Shown here: positions 8,676 to 16,192 of the stretch, one piece after another
How positions within the stretch are numbered: the stretch's first letter is position 1
Layout: each line of letters opens with the position of its first letter
NCBI GenBank assembly: GCA_030696345.1
Contig: JAUYSK010000028.1
Coordinates: forward strand, 165,126-229,125
DNA from: Azonexus sp.
GTDB taxonomy: Bacteria; Pseudomonadota; Gammaproteobacteria; Burkholderiales; Rhodocyclaceae
Length of the DNA: 64,000 bases
Direction: 5' to 3'
Position numbers and translations under genes: made by a program
Notes under the pieces: generated by a model
Databases searched by the model: none
What the model saw: the letters and a program-made list of their open reading frames with translations, nothing else
Told to the model about the DNA's origin: nothing

Positions 8676-8760
8676 GGGTACTTATTTTGATTTTTGGCTT
8701 TTTCCCCGGTTGACCGTAGCAGTCAATTCCTGGGCTAGTGCTTCGTCCCGCGACGCCCTT

Positions 8761-8974
8761 CGGGCCCCTTGCGAGGCGCTGAGCAACGCAGGCGGGCCGG
8801 GGGAAGTCGGCTTGCCTTGTCTGAGCCGCAGGCGAGTTCTGGCAAGCCGCCCGGCCTGCCGAGTAGCGCAAGGAACCGGGCTTGCCCGGCGCCGACCCAG
8901 GGTCGCCTTTTCTTTGCTTACTTTCTTTTGGCGAAGCATAAGAAAGTAAGACGCCCCGCAAGGGCGGAACCCCA
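8761..8974 (-). repeat. Right arm of the large imperfect inverted repeat
   Basis: The reverse complement of this segment aligns end to end with 8363-8580, including TTCCGCCCTTGCGGGGCGTC at the outer edge and CTCGCCTGCGGCTCAGACAA in the middle. Together with the centre, the 8330-9020 gap between the MFS gene and the chalcone-isomerase-like gene is filled by this structure and contains no gene I can support. Transcripts crossing it could fold into a very long hairpin. Confidence 0.85.
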
Positions 8975-9020
8975 AGCAAAAACAAAGAACCCATCCCCGG
9001 CAAAGAGAAAGCAGCCATCA

Positions 9021-9572
9021 TCACGACCGCCTCAACAATGCCGCCCGCAAATCCGGCGCACTGGTATTGGCATCAAGCCAGATGGCGAAGAACGCCCGAG
9101 CGAAGGCCGTATCATCAACGCTACCAATCAGCCGGTCGTTAAAGAAGAATCGTGCGCCTTCCGGCAGATGTTGCCCAATGATGTGATCCCCAGGACGAAC
9201 ATCCGGGAACATCCGAGTCATCTGCTCACCCCAAACTTTCAGCCACGCTTCATCTGCGATAGCCAGATTGCGGATTTCCTTGACACTGGCCTCGGCAATA
9301 TCCTTGCCGGAAATATTGCGCTTGTAAGTCAGCTTCAGCGCCAGCGGTGGCCGCACGGGATCATTGCCGGCCCAAAGGGTTGCCTCGTAAACAAGGAAGC
9401 CGAAGCGACGAAACTCTCCACTCCCCCAACGCGTCAGACCAGCCGTCGGATTGTCCGCGCCGGTGTTGGCGAACGATGCGAAGGGCCAGGCAGCGAGGGC
9501 GAGGAGGAAGCTGCGGCGGCTTGCTCCCCCCTCGCTCTGCTTACTGGTGCGCGAGTTCAAAATGCACGACAT
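9021..9572 (-). CDS. Chalcone-isomerase-like protein with Tat signal
   Basis: A protein of about 183 residues. The start is uncertain: ATG 9572 lies inside the end of cfa (32-bp overlap), and a TTG at 9560 is an alternative. Near residue 18 it has SRRSFLLALA, a twin-arginine (Tat) signal with cleavage near ASFANT. The mature part matches bacterial chalcone_isomerase_3 proteins: WGSGEFRRFGFLVYEATLW, LKLTYKRNISGKDIAEASVKE, the WGEQMTRMFPDVRPGD block and the end GSVDDTAFARAFFAIWLD. Plant-like isomerase activity is not implied; the bacterial family is of unknown function and commonly adjoins cfa, DUF1365 and the FAD oxidase. Last gene of the upstream half of the cluster. Confidence 0.83.
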   Translation of the reverse strand: MSCILNSRTSKQSEGGASRRSFLLALAAWPFASFANTGADNPTAGLTRWGSGEFRRFGFLVYEATLWAGNDPVRPPLALKLTYKRNISGKDIAEASVKEIRNLAIADEAWLKVWGEQMTRMFPDVRPGDHIIGQHLPEGARFFFNDRLIGSVDDTAFARAFFAIWLDANTSAPDLRAALLRRS

Positions 9573-10725
9573 CGACGTTACCTGCCAGGAAACCGGCCTC
9601 GCAATAGCAAAGGTACATGCGCCAGAGTCGACGGAAGTTCTCATCGAACCCGAGCGCCGCGATTTGCGGCCAGTTCAGCTCGAAAGCATGGCGCCATTCG
9701 GCCAGCGTACGGGCGTAATCGAGGCCAAAGGCGTACTCGGCATGCACGGTCAGCCCCTGCTTCGCCGCCGCAGCGCGGAAGGCTGAACGCGAAGGCAGCA
9801 TGCCACCGGGGAAGACGTACTGCTGAATGAAATCGGTTCCCTTGCGGTAATCGCCAAACAGGTCATCGCGGATGGTGATGCTCTGCACCACGGCCCGGCC
9901 ACCCGGCTTCAGCGCACTGGCGATGGTCTTGAAATAGGTCGGCCACCAACGTTCACCGACGGCTTCGAACATTTCAATGGAGACAACGTGATCGAATTGC
10001 TCGCTGGTGTCGCGGTAATCCTGTAGCCGAAGATCGGCTGATGGCACGCGCTTCTGGGCCCATTCGAGTTGGGCCGGCGACAGCGTCAGGCCGGTCACCT
10101 GCAAGCCTTGCTCAACGGCCATTTCGGCGAAACCACCCCAGCCGCAGCCGATTTCCAGCACGCTTTGTCCCGCCCCGGCCTTCAGATGATGGAGGATGCG
10201 CCGGTACTTGGCGTGTTGGGCAGATTCCAGCGAACCGTCATCGACGTCGCGGTAGATGGCGGCCGAATAGCTCATGCTCGGATCGAGCCAGAGTTTGTAG
10301 AAGTCGTTGCCCAAATCGTAGTGGGCCATGATGTTGCGCTTGCTGCCGGCCCGGCTGTTGCCGTTCAGCCAGTGGCGAACGCGCGCCGCCAGCAGGTTGC
10401 GCCATGAGCCATAGACGGCCTTCTTCAGTGCATCGCGATTCTTCGCCAGCAGACTGAGCAGGCCGGTGATATCCGGCGAATCCCAGTGGCCGTCAAGATA
10501 GGATTCGGCCAGACCAATATCGCCCTTGGCCAGCACCTGGCCGAACATGGCTTCGTCGTGCACCTGCAGCGTGACGCCGTGTTCGCCCTCGCCGAAGAGC
10601 TGGCTTGAGCCATCGGGCAGGCGGATTTCGAGCATGCCACCGCGCAGTTTTTCGAGCAGGGCGAAAACCAGGCGGGTGTCGCGGGCCAGATTCTCGGCAC
10701 CGCGCAGAATCATCGTATTGTTCAT
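9541..10725 (-). CDS. cfa: Cyclopropane-fatty-acyl-phospholipid synthase
   Basis: A 394-residue SAM-dependent enzyme that methylenates unsaturated fatty acyl chains of membrane phospholipids. The N-terminal domain contains FGEGEHGVTLQVHD and AESYLDGHWDSPDITGLLSL. The catalytic domain starts at IMAHYDLGNDFYKLWLDPSM, carries the SAM motif VLEIGCGWGG (about residue 185-195), then VTGLTLSPAQ, VSIEMFEAVG and the C-terminal FIQQYVFPGGMLPS. All hallmark blocks are present and the length is normal. It overlaps the DUF1365 gene by 4 bp. In LitR/PplR regulons a light-inducible cfa paralogue has this neighbourhood, so this copy is probably stress- or light-responsive rather than housekeeping. Confidence 0.95.
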   Translation of the reverse strand: MNNTMILRGAENLARDTRLVFALLEKLRGGMLEIRLPDGSSQLFGEGEHGVTLQVHDEAMFGQVLAKGDIGLAESYLDGHWDSPDITGLLSLLAKNRDALKKAVYGSWRNLLAARVRHWLNGNSRAGSKRNIMAHYDLGNDFYKLWLDPSMSYSAAIYRDVDDGSLESAQHAKYRRILHHLKAGAGQSVLEIGCGWGGFAEMAVEQGLQVTGLTLSPAQLEWAQKRVPSADLRLQDYRDTSEQFDHVVSIEMFEAVGERWWPTYFKTIASALKPGGRAVVQSITIRDDLFGDYRKGTDFIQQYVFPGGMLPSRSAFRAAAAKQGLTVHAEYAFGLDYARTLAEWRHAFELNWPQIAALGFDENFRRLWRMYLCYCEAGFLAGNVDVVHFELAHQ

Positions 10726-11483
10726 TTGGTCGATTCCTGGAGGGGGGTTGGATGGGCACCGCGGAAAGGAACACCCTTCAGCCAGAGCTTCAGGGCTTGC
10801 CAGTGGATGCGGAACATCACACCGGCGGTAAGCAGGGGCATGCGCACGAAGGCGCCGAGCAGAGCGGAGGTAGACCAGGCTTTGGGCTTGCCGCCAATCG
10901 AGGTGAGCAACACTTCGCCTTCGGCATCGTCGTAGTCGATGCGCATCACCTGCGCCTTGCGCTGCAGGTGAAAACGAAAGCGATAGCCGCCTTCGACATC
11001 GCAGAAGGGTGAAACGTGGAACTCCTTGCCGGCGCTCAATTCCTGCCCGTCGCGCAAGGGTGAGCCATCCGGGTTATGCAGCAGATAGCTGTAGCGGCCA
11101 CCAAAGGTATTGCTGACTTCAGCCAGCACCGCAATCAGCTCACCGGCCTTGTCGTGGCAGAACCAGAAGCTGACCGGGTTGAAGACATAGCCCAGTACGC
11201 GCGGAAAACATTGCAGGATGATCTCGCCATCGGCTGGCAAACCCCGTTCGCGCAACAGTTTTTGAATCCAGGGCAACAACGGGCTGCCATCGCGCGGCCC
11301 GTGGTCCTTCTGGTGGAAGCTGAGCAGATTGCTGCGGTCAACCGAGAAAATCGGGCATTTTCCAGCCGCCAGATCAGCCAACGGCAGTTGCACGAAGAAC
11401 ACCGGATAGACGAAAGCATTCACCGCCGGGCGCAAGCGCCGGTGCATGACGTGACCAATCAGCAGGCGGGGAGGCGTGGCCAT
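10722..11483 (-). CDS. DUF1365 family protein
   Basis: A 253-residue protein starting at 11483 (MATPPRLLIGHVMHRRLRPA), six bases after the FAD oxidase stop. Family markers are the N-terminal HVMHRRLRPAVNAFVYPVFF, the central LPWIQKLLRERGLPADGEI, FPRVLGYVFNPVSFWFCHD and EFHVSPFCDVEGGYRFRF. DUF1365 has no established biochemistry but is almost always found with a cyclopropane-synthase-like methyltransferase and an FAD amine oxidase, as here. A role in modifying unsaturated acyl chains has been proposed for the trio. The 4-bp overlap with cfa indicates coupled translation. Confidence 0.92.
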   Translation of the reverse strand: MATPPRLLIGHVMHRRLRPAVNAFVYPVFFVQLPLADLAAGKCPIFSVDRSNLLSFHQKDHGPRDGSPLLPWIQKLLRERGLPADGEIILQCFPRVLGYVFNPVSFWFCHDKAGELIAVLAEVSNTFGGRYSYLLHNPDGSPLRDGQELSAGKEFHVSPFCDVEGGYRFRFHLQRKAQVMRIDYDDAEGEVLLTSIGGKPKAWSTSALLGAFVRMPLLTAGVMFRIHWQALKLWLKGVPFRGAHPTPLQESTK

Positions 11484-11488
11484 GGCGA

Positions 11489-12799
11489 TCAGACACTTTC
11501 CAGTTCGCGGGCGACGGCAAGCACTTCGCCCTGCCAAGGCGCGCGAACGCCCAGGCCATTGACGACGCGCAGCGCCGATTTCAGGCCATCTTCATGGAAG
11601 CCATAGCTGCCCCAGGCGCCAGCCAGCCAGATCCCGTTCTCGCCCTGAACATCGGCCAGCCGTTGCTGGGCCGCGATGGCCGGGCCGTCGAAAATCGGGT
11701 GGGCGTAGTCGAACTCAGCCAGAACCTTGGCAGGGTCGGGCTCACGCGCCGGATTCAGCGTCACCACCACCGGTGTCTTGAACGGCAGCGGCTGCAGTTT
11801 GTTGATCAGGTAGGAGACGCCAACCGGCTGTTCGCCCGGCTCGCCGCTGCCGGCAAAGTAGTTCCAGGCCGACCACAGTTTTTCGTCGCGTGGCAGCAAC
11901 GCGCGGTCGGTGTGCAACACGGCCCGGTTGGGCTGATAGCGAATCGCCGACAAGACTTCACGTTGGCCGTCAGTGGCCGTAAAGCCGAGGATGGCCAGCG
12001 CCTGATCGCTGTGGCAAGCCATCACCACCTGATCGAAATGCTCGCAGCCCGCCGCGTGCGTGACCTTCAGCCAGCCCCCTTCGCGGGTGACGGCGCTGAC
12101 AGGGCAACCGAGGCGGATATCGTTCAATTGTGCCGCGATCTTCGCGACGTAATCGCGCCCGCCACCCTTGACCGTACGCCACATTGGCCGGTCGAAGACC
12201 TGCAGCAGGCCGTGGTTCTGGCAGAAGTGAATGAAGGTGGCGAGCGGCATGTCGCGCATCTGGCCGGTCGGGCAGGACCAGATGGCAGCCGCCATCGGCA
12301 GCAAGTACCAGTCGGAGAAGGCGCTGGAATATCTGCCTTCCGTCAGAAAATCGTTCAGGCTGCGCTGCTGGTCCGGGTGGCTGGCCAGCCAGGCAGTGCT
12401 TTCCCGATTGAAACGCAGGATGTCGGAAAGCATCGACCAGAAGGAGCGACGCAGCAGGTTGCGCTTCTGACCGAACACCGTCGCCAGACTGCTGCCGGCC
12501 CATTCGAGGTCGGGATTTTCCAGGCTGACAGCGAAGGACATTTCGGTCTCGACGCTATCGACACCGAGCAAGTCAAACATCGCAATCAGGTTGGGATAAG
12601 TCTTCTCGTTGAAGACCAGAAAGCCCGTATCGACCGGATGCGTCTTGCCTTCCAGCGTCACATCCACGGTATTGGTGTGGCCGCCGAGGTAGTCACCTGC
12701 CTCGAACAGCGTCACTTCATGCTGCTGGCTCAGCAGCCAGGCGCTGGCCAGACCGGAAATACCGGCGCCGACGACGGCGATACGTTGCTTTCTGCTCAT
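11489..12799 (-). CDS. FAD-dependent amine oxidoreductase-like protein
   Basis: A 436-residue flavoprotein. The N-terminus carries the dinucleotide-binding motif RIAVVGAGISGLASAWLLSQ followed by the FAD ribose-binding Glu in VTLFEAGDYLGGHTNTV. Further blocks are HPVDTGFLVFNEKTYPNL, WYLLPMAAAIWSCP, the substrate-domain YQPNRAVLHTD, and the C-terminal FAD motif GIWLAGAWGSYGFHEDGL. It belongs to the NAD(P)/FAD-dependent family linked to DUF1365 and cfa, distantly like desaturases and protoporphyrinogen oxidase. The reaction is unproven; a role in fatty-acyl modification is the usual inference. It is in an operon with folE2 (9 bp) and DUF1365. Confidence 0.9.
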   Translation of the reverse strand: MSRKQRIAVVGAGISGLASAWLLSQQHEVTLFEAGDYLGGHTNTVDVTLEGKTHPVDTGFLVFNEKTYPNLIAMFDLLGVDSVETEMSFAVSLENPDLEWAGSSLATVFGQKRNLLRRSFWSMLSDILRFNRESTAWLASHPDQQRSLNDFLTEGRYSSAFSDWYLLPMAAAIWSCPTGQMRDMPLATFIHFCQNHGLLQVFDRPMWRTVKGGGRDYVAKIAAQLNDIRLGCPVSAVTREGGWLKVTHAAGCEHFDQVVMACHSDQALAILGFTATDGQREVLSAIRYQPNRAVLHTDRALLPRDEKLWSAWNYFAGSGEPGEQPVGVSYLINKLQPLPFKTPVVVTLNPAREPDPAKVLAEFDYAHPIFDGPAIAAQQRLADVQGENGIWLAGAWGSYGFHEDGLKSALRVVNGLGVRAPWQGEVLAVARELESV

Positions 12800-12808
12800 G
12801 ATGACCTC

Positions 12809-13609
12809 TTATGCGTTGGAACCGACCAGCTCGGCATAGGCCGAGTGGTTGTGAATCGACTCGAAGTTTTCCGAAGCCACCTTCCAGTCGGAAATGCGTG
12901 GCTCATTCATCAGGCGGAGCGCAATGTCGCGCACCAGATCTTCGACAAATTTCGGGTTGTCGTATGCGCGCTCGGTCACATACTTTTCATCCGGGCGCTT
13001 GAGCAGCCCAAAGACCTCGCAGGAAGCCTCTTCCTCGGCGAAGCGCACCAGTTCCTCAATCGCCATTGCCGAGCGCAACTTCGCCTCCAGCGTGATGTGT
13101 GAGCGCTGGTTGTGGGCGCCATATTCAGAGATCTTCTTGGAGCACGGGCACAGGCTGGTCACTGGCGCCACCACGCGCAGCGTCAGGCTGGCTTGCTGCC
13201 CTGCCGGCTGTTCGATAAGCAGCGTCACGTCATAGTCCAGAAGGCTTTCAACGCCGGAAACCGGGGCCGCCTTGCGAATAAAGTAGGGGAAGGCCAGTTC
13301 GATGCGGCCGCTCCTGGCATCAAGGCGCAGCAGCATCTCTTCCAGCATGCGGAACAGGCCATCCTGGGTCAGCGCCTCGCGACGACCTTCAAGTAGCTCA
13401 ACAAACCGGGACATGTGGGTGCCCTTGACCTCGGGCGACAGGCCGACCGTCATCGTCAGGTTGGCGACGGTACTGACCAGTTCGCCACTGGCGGTTGCCA
13501 GTTGCAGCGGGTAGCGCAAGCCCTTGACGCCGACGTTCTGAATCGCCAGACAGCGGATGTCTGCAGTGGCCTGCACATCAGGGAGGAAAAAGTGATCGGG
13601 TGCGTTCAT
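12809..13609 (-). CDS. folE2: GTP cyclohydrolase FolE2 (type IB)
   Basis: A 266-residue enzyme converting GTP to 7,8-dihydroneopterin triphosphate, the first step of folate/pterin synthesis, with metal use more flexible than the Zn enzyme FolE. The start at 13609 ([20 protein letters not shown]) gives the normal family length. Diagnostic motifs are [20 protein letters not shown], the block [20 protein letters not shown] around residue 150-165 with its catalytic Cys and His, and the C-terminal [20 protein letters not shown]. In light-inducible regulons a GTP cyclohydrolase gene probably supplies pterin chromophore for photolyase/cryptochrome. Photolyase itself is not in the window. Confidence 0.95.
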   Translation of the reverse strand: MNAPDHFFLPDVQATADIRCLAIQNVGVKGLRYPLQLATASGELVSTVANLTMTVGLSPEVKGTHMSRFVELLEGRREALTQDGLFRMLEEMLLRLDARSGRIELAFPYFIRKAAPVSGVESLLDYDVTLLIEQPAGQQASLTLRVVAPVTSLCPCSKKISEYGAHNQRSHITLEAKLRSAMAIEELVRFAEEEASCEVFGLLKRPDEKYVTERAYDNPKFVEDLVRDIALRLMNEPRISDWKVASENFESIHNHSAYAELVGSNA

Positions 13610-13640
13610 GGCAAAGGCTCCTGGGGGTTGGGGCGCGGAC

Positions 13641-14198
13641 TTACTTGAGAAACTCGTCAATCTTCTTCAGAAAATCCTCGTCTTCCGGCTTGGTAAAGCT
13701 GCCGAAGGCCAGAACTTTCGTGGCGTCGCGATTGATCAGGTATTTGTGGAAATTCCATTTCGGCCGGCTGTCGGTGATTTCGGCCAGCTTCAGGTAGAAC
13801 GGATTGGCCTTCTTGCCCTTGACCACGGTCTTGCCGAGCATCGGAAATTCGACGCCATAGGTCATGCGACAGAAGTCGGCAATTTCCTTGTCGCTACCCG
13901 GCTCCTGATCGCCAAAATCGTTGGACGGAAAGCCAAGAACGACCAGCCCCTTGTCCTTGAGCCGGGCATAAATTTTTTCCAGACCGTCATATTGCGAAGT
14001 AAAGCCGCAGTAACTCGCCGTATTGACCACCAGAATAACTTTCCCCTGGTACTGGCAAAGCGATTGCGGCTTGCCATCAACCAGACCTGGGAAGGAATGG
14101 TTAAGCAGCGCCGGGCATTCGGCCGCACTGGCGGCCGGTACGATGCCAACAATCAGCAGGCCTGCAATGCCCAGCCAACGTTTCAAGTCATGAACCAT
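13641..14198 (-). CDS. Glutathione-peroxidase-family protein, exported
   Basis: A 185-residue thiol peroxidase. ATG 14198 is preferred because AAGGAG lies 6 nt upstream; a TTG two codons earlier is the alternative. Residues 1-26 are a signal peptide ending ASAA, so it acts in the periplasm. The active-site block is [15 protein letters not shown] (peroxidatic Cys at 64) and WNFHKYLI supplies the conserved Trp and Asn. The usual GFPCNQF block reads GFPSNDF here: the catalytic Gln position is Asp and the cysteine used for resolution is Ser. It is the first gene of the series facing the CarH/LitR-like regulator and likely under its control, consistent with defence against photo-oxidative stress. 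Confidence 0.9.
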   Translation of the reverse strand: MVHDLKRWLGIAGLLIVGIVPAASAAECPALLNHSFPGLVDGKPQSLCQYQGKVILVVNTASYCGFTSQYDGLEKIYARLKDKGLVVLGFPSNDFGDQEPGSDKEIADFCRMTYGVEFPMLGKTVVKGKKANPFYLKLAEITDSRPKWNFHKYLINRDATKVLAFGSFTKPEDEDFLKKIDEFLK

Positions 14199-14216
14199 GT
14201 CCAACTCCTTATCTAA

Positions 14217-14231
14217 TTTGTCCTAGACAAA
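14217..14231. promoter_or_regulatory. Candidate operator A for the CarH/LitR-like regulator
   Basis: The bases TTTGTCCTAGACAAA form a near-perfect dyad (TTTGTC/GACAAA) 18 bp upstream of the peroxidase start. A second copy of the same motif lies next to the regulator's own start at 14292-14305. MerR-family regulators bind such short dyads in divergent promoters, so both transcripts could be controlled from this 108-bp gap. Confidence 0.6.
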
Positions 14232-14291
14232 CAGAACATTTGTTCGTAAGATAACCATCAATCAACTTCCTGTCAACAATTTGTCTAACTT

Positions 14292-14305
14292 TTGTTTAGG
14301 ACAAA
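14292..14305. promoter_or_regulatory. Candidate operator B for the CarH/LitR-like regulator
   Basis: TTGTTTAGGACAAA ends one base before the regulator's ATG. Its reverse complement, TTTGTCCTAAACAA, is nearly identical to operator A. A further half-site TTTGTCTAA lies at 14280-14288. The position suggests autoregulation by steric block of the promoter or the ribosome site. Confidence 0.55.
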
Positions 14306-14306
14306 A

Positions 14307-15212
14307 ATGAATACTCCCTGTTTCAATATTGGTGCGGTCGAACGCGACACCGGACTCTCCAAGGACGTCCTGCGCATGTGGGAGCGCCGCTATGGCTTCC
14401 CGACGCCTGACCGCGACAGCAACGGGGAACGTAGTTACCCGGCCCCTCAGGTCGAGCGCCTCCGCCTGATCAAACGCCTGATGGATGCGGGTCATCGGCC
14501 GGGCAAGCTGATTGCAACGCCGATGGAAGAACTGACCACGCTGGCACCGCGACGTTCAGTCCAAGCGACGACCAATGAAACCGCCGGCACAGACGAACTC
14601 AATGAACTGCTCGCGCTGATCAAGCAAAACGACGGTACGGGTTATCAGCAGGCCATGCTGCAGCGCCTCGCCCGTCAAGGCTTGCAGCGTTTTGTCCAGG
14701 ACACGATCGCCCCGCTCACCCGCCGGGTTGGCGAAGCCTGGGAAGATGGCAGCTTCGAAGTTTTTGAAGAACACTTGTTTACCGAGTTGACCAAGCGTCT
14801 GCTGCGCCAGGCCATCTCCAGCCTGGCCGGTGGCAACCAGGGGCCGCGCGTCCTGCTGACCAGCGTGCCGGACGAGCAGCACGTCATCGGCCTGCTCATG
14901 GTTGAAGCGCTGTTTGCCCTTGAAGGCGCCGAATGCATCCCGCTCGGCACCCAGATGCCCCTGCTAGAAATCGCCCGGGCCGCCAGCGCCCACAAGGCCG
15001 ACGTTGTCGCGCTGTCGTTTTCGGTTGCCTTCCCGCAACGGCAGATCCCTGGCCTGCTGCAGCAATTGCGTCAGGTGCTGCCTGCCGAAGCTGAACTCTG
15101 GGCCGGCGGCGGCGGCGTCCAGCGACTGGGAAAACTCGATGGCATCCTTGTGCTGACTGGCTTTGACAGTGCCATTTCAGCCCTGACAAACTGGCGCAAG
15201 AATCACCAGTAA
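14307..15212 (+). CDS. MerR-family B12-dependent light-sensing regulator (CarH/LitR type)
   Basis: A 301-residue regulator starting at 14307. Residues about 6-72 are a MerR helix-turn-helix (FNIGAVERDTGLSKDVLRMW, WERRYGFPTP). Residues about 95-175 form the helical cap and about 180-300 the Rossmann-like B12-binding domain. Two motifs define adenosylcobalamin photoreceptors: Wx9EH (Trp145, Glu155, His156) on the upper face and ExHxxG (Glu190, His192, Gly195), whose His is the lower cobalt ligand. In CarH/LitR proteins the dark AdoCbl-bound tetramer represses DNA and light breaks the Co-C bond to release it. The opposed folE2/FAD/DUF1365/cfa genes are the expected targets. Light sensing itself is inferred from motifs. 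Confidence 0.88.
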   Translation: MNTPCFNIGAVERDTGLSKDVLRMWERRYGFPTPDRDSNGERSYPAPQVERLRLIKRLMDAGHRPGKLIATPMEELTTLAPRRSVQATTNETAGTDELNELLALIKQNDGTGYQQAMLQRLARQGLQRFVQDTIAPLTRRVGEAWEDGSFEVFEEHLFTELTKRLLRQAISSLAGGNQGPRVLLTSVPDEQHVIGLLMVEALFALEGAECIPLGTQMPLLEIARAASAHKADVVALSFSVAFPQRQIPGLLQQLRQVLPAEAELWAGGGGVQRLGKLDGILVLTGFDSAISALTNWRKNHQ

Positions 15213-15290
15213 GCCGGAGACACTGGCAAAAGCAGCCGAAAATCCTGCCGCCCCACTAAAATGGCGGCTCACTTTCGGATATCACCCGCC

Positions 15291-15779
15291 ATGACCTACG
15301 CCGCCCCCAGCTTTGAAACGAAAATTTGCTCCCCGGAGCAGTTGACCGCAAGAGCCGCCCAAATCGCCCGCCCACTGGTCTTCACCAACGGCTGTTTCGA
15401 CATCCTGCATCGCGGTCACGTGACTTACCTGGCCCAGGCCGCTGCACTCGGTACCAGCATGGTCGTCGCGCTCAATAGCGATGCTTCCGTCAAGCGCCTC
15501 GGCAAGGGCGACGACCGCCCGGTCAATACGCTGGAAGATCGCCTGGCCGTGATGGCTTCGCTGGGTTGCGTCGCACTCGTCACCTGGTTCGACGAAGACA
15601 CCCCACTCCAGCGCATTCTCGAATGCCGGCCAGAAATCCTGGTCAAGGGCGGCGACTGGCCGGTCGAAAAAATCGTCGGCTGCACCGAGGTACTGGGCTG
15701 GGGCGGAACAGTGCACTCCATTCCCTTCATCCACCAGAAATCGACCACGGCGCTGCTCGACAAAATCCGCAAGCTGTAG
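15291..15779 (+). CDS. rfaE2: D-glycero-beta-D-manno-heptose 1-phosphate adenylyltransferase
   Basis: A 162-residue nucleotidyltransferase that adds AMP to heptose 1-phosphate in ADP-heptose synthesis for the lipopolysaccharide inner core. The ATG at 15291 is chosen over an in-frame ATG at 15261 because it gives the typical length. Motifs are FTNGCFDILHRGHVTYLAQA (the HxGH signature of the cytidylyltransferase fold), VALNSDASVKRLGKGDDRPV, and the C-terminal HSIPFIHQKSTTALLDKI. It is the stand-alone adenylyltransferase half of HldE; the kinase half is absent nearby. A hairpin terminator follows the stop directly. Confidence 0.93.
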   Translation: MTYAAPSFETKICSPEQLTARAAQIARPLVFTNGCFDILHRGHVTYLAQAAALGTSMVVALNSDASVKRLGKGDDRPVNTLEDRLAVMASLGCVALVTWFDEDTPLQRILECRPEILVKGGDWPVEKIVGCTEVLGWGGTVHSIPFIHQKSTTALLDKIRKL

Positions 15780-15780
15780 C

Positions 15781-15806
15781 ACAAAGGCGCCCGCAGGCAC
15801 CTTTGT
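15781..15806 (+). terminator. Probable rho-independent terminator of rfaE2
   Basis: ACAAAGG (15781-15787) pairs with CCTTTGT (15800-15806), with an inner GCC/GGC extension, directly after the rfaE2 stop codon and followed by AATTTT. The T-run is short, so efficiency is uncertain. Confidence 0.6.
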
Positions 15807-15850
15807 AATTTTGGCCATTTGCATTCCGAGGTTGGAAGCCGATCGCCAAA

Positions 15851-15877
15851 CACACCTCAGCAACACGCTGAGGTGTG
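15851..15877. repeat. Perfect 11-bp hairpin in an intergenic region
   Basis: CACACCTCAGC (15851-15861), loop AACAC, GCTGAGGTGTG (15867-15877). No T-run follows, so it is not a classic terminator; it could be a transcript-stabilising or regulatory stem. Confidence 0.6.
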
Positions 15878-16192
15878 CAATATAGGGTTGGAAAGCGAAA
15901 TGCTAGCTGCCTCAAAGCGCTTTTAGGAGACATTCGGTTTTGAGTGGTCGCTGACCCCAAGGTGCCCATACCGGCCAGCCAGCTTTCGCCAGAGCAGCCG
16001 GTCGGCAAAATTTAAACCATGCGAACCGGATGCCCTCAAAGCAGCCACTGGGTACACACGAATAGACGGATAGTCGCGCCTCAATAGCAACACGAGGACT
16101 GGCATAAGCGACCAGATTTCCCCGCTTGGCGGTGGAATCGGCCATGATAGCGACCTGTCGTTTCTCCGCCAAAGAGATCAAGAAAGGGCCTC
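15878..16192. other. Intergenic stretch without a supported gene
   Basis: About 315 bases between the hairpin and the PAS-LuxR gene. An 89-codon minus-strand open frame covers most of it but its translation shows no family pattern, and it may be relic sequence. The promoter of the PAS-LuxR gene should lie at its right end. Confidence 0.5.

Noticed and set aside
8326..9024. Several open frames over the large inverted repeat
   Set aside because: They mirror each other because of the repeat arms and contain only repeat-derived sequence often mis-annotated as hypothetical proteins.
11594..13102. A 502-codon plus-strand open frame
   Set aside because: It lies wholly opposite the FAD oxidase and folE2 genes, which have strong family motifs; the frame is a GC-rich antisense shadow.
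15912..16181. An 89-codon minus-strand frame in the gap after rfaE2
   Set aside because: No ribosome site or family pattern, and composition unlike coding neighbours.
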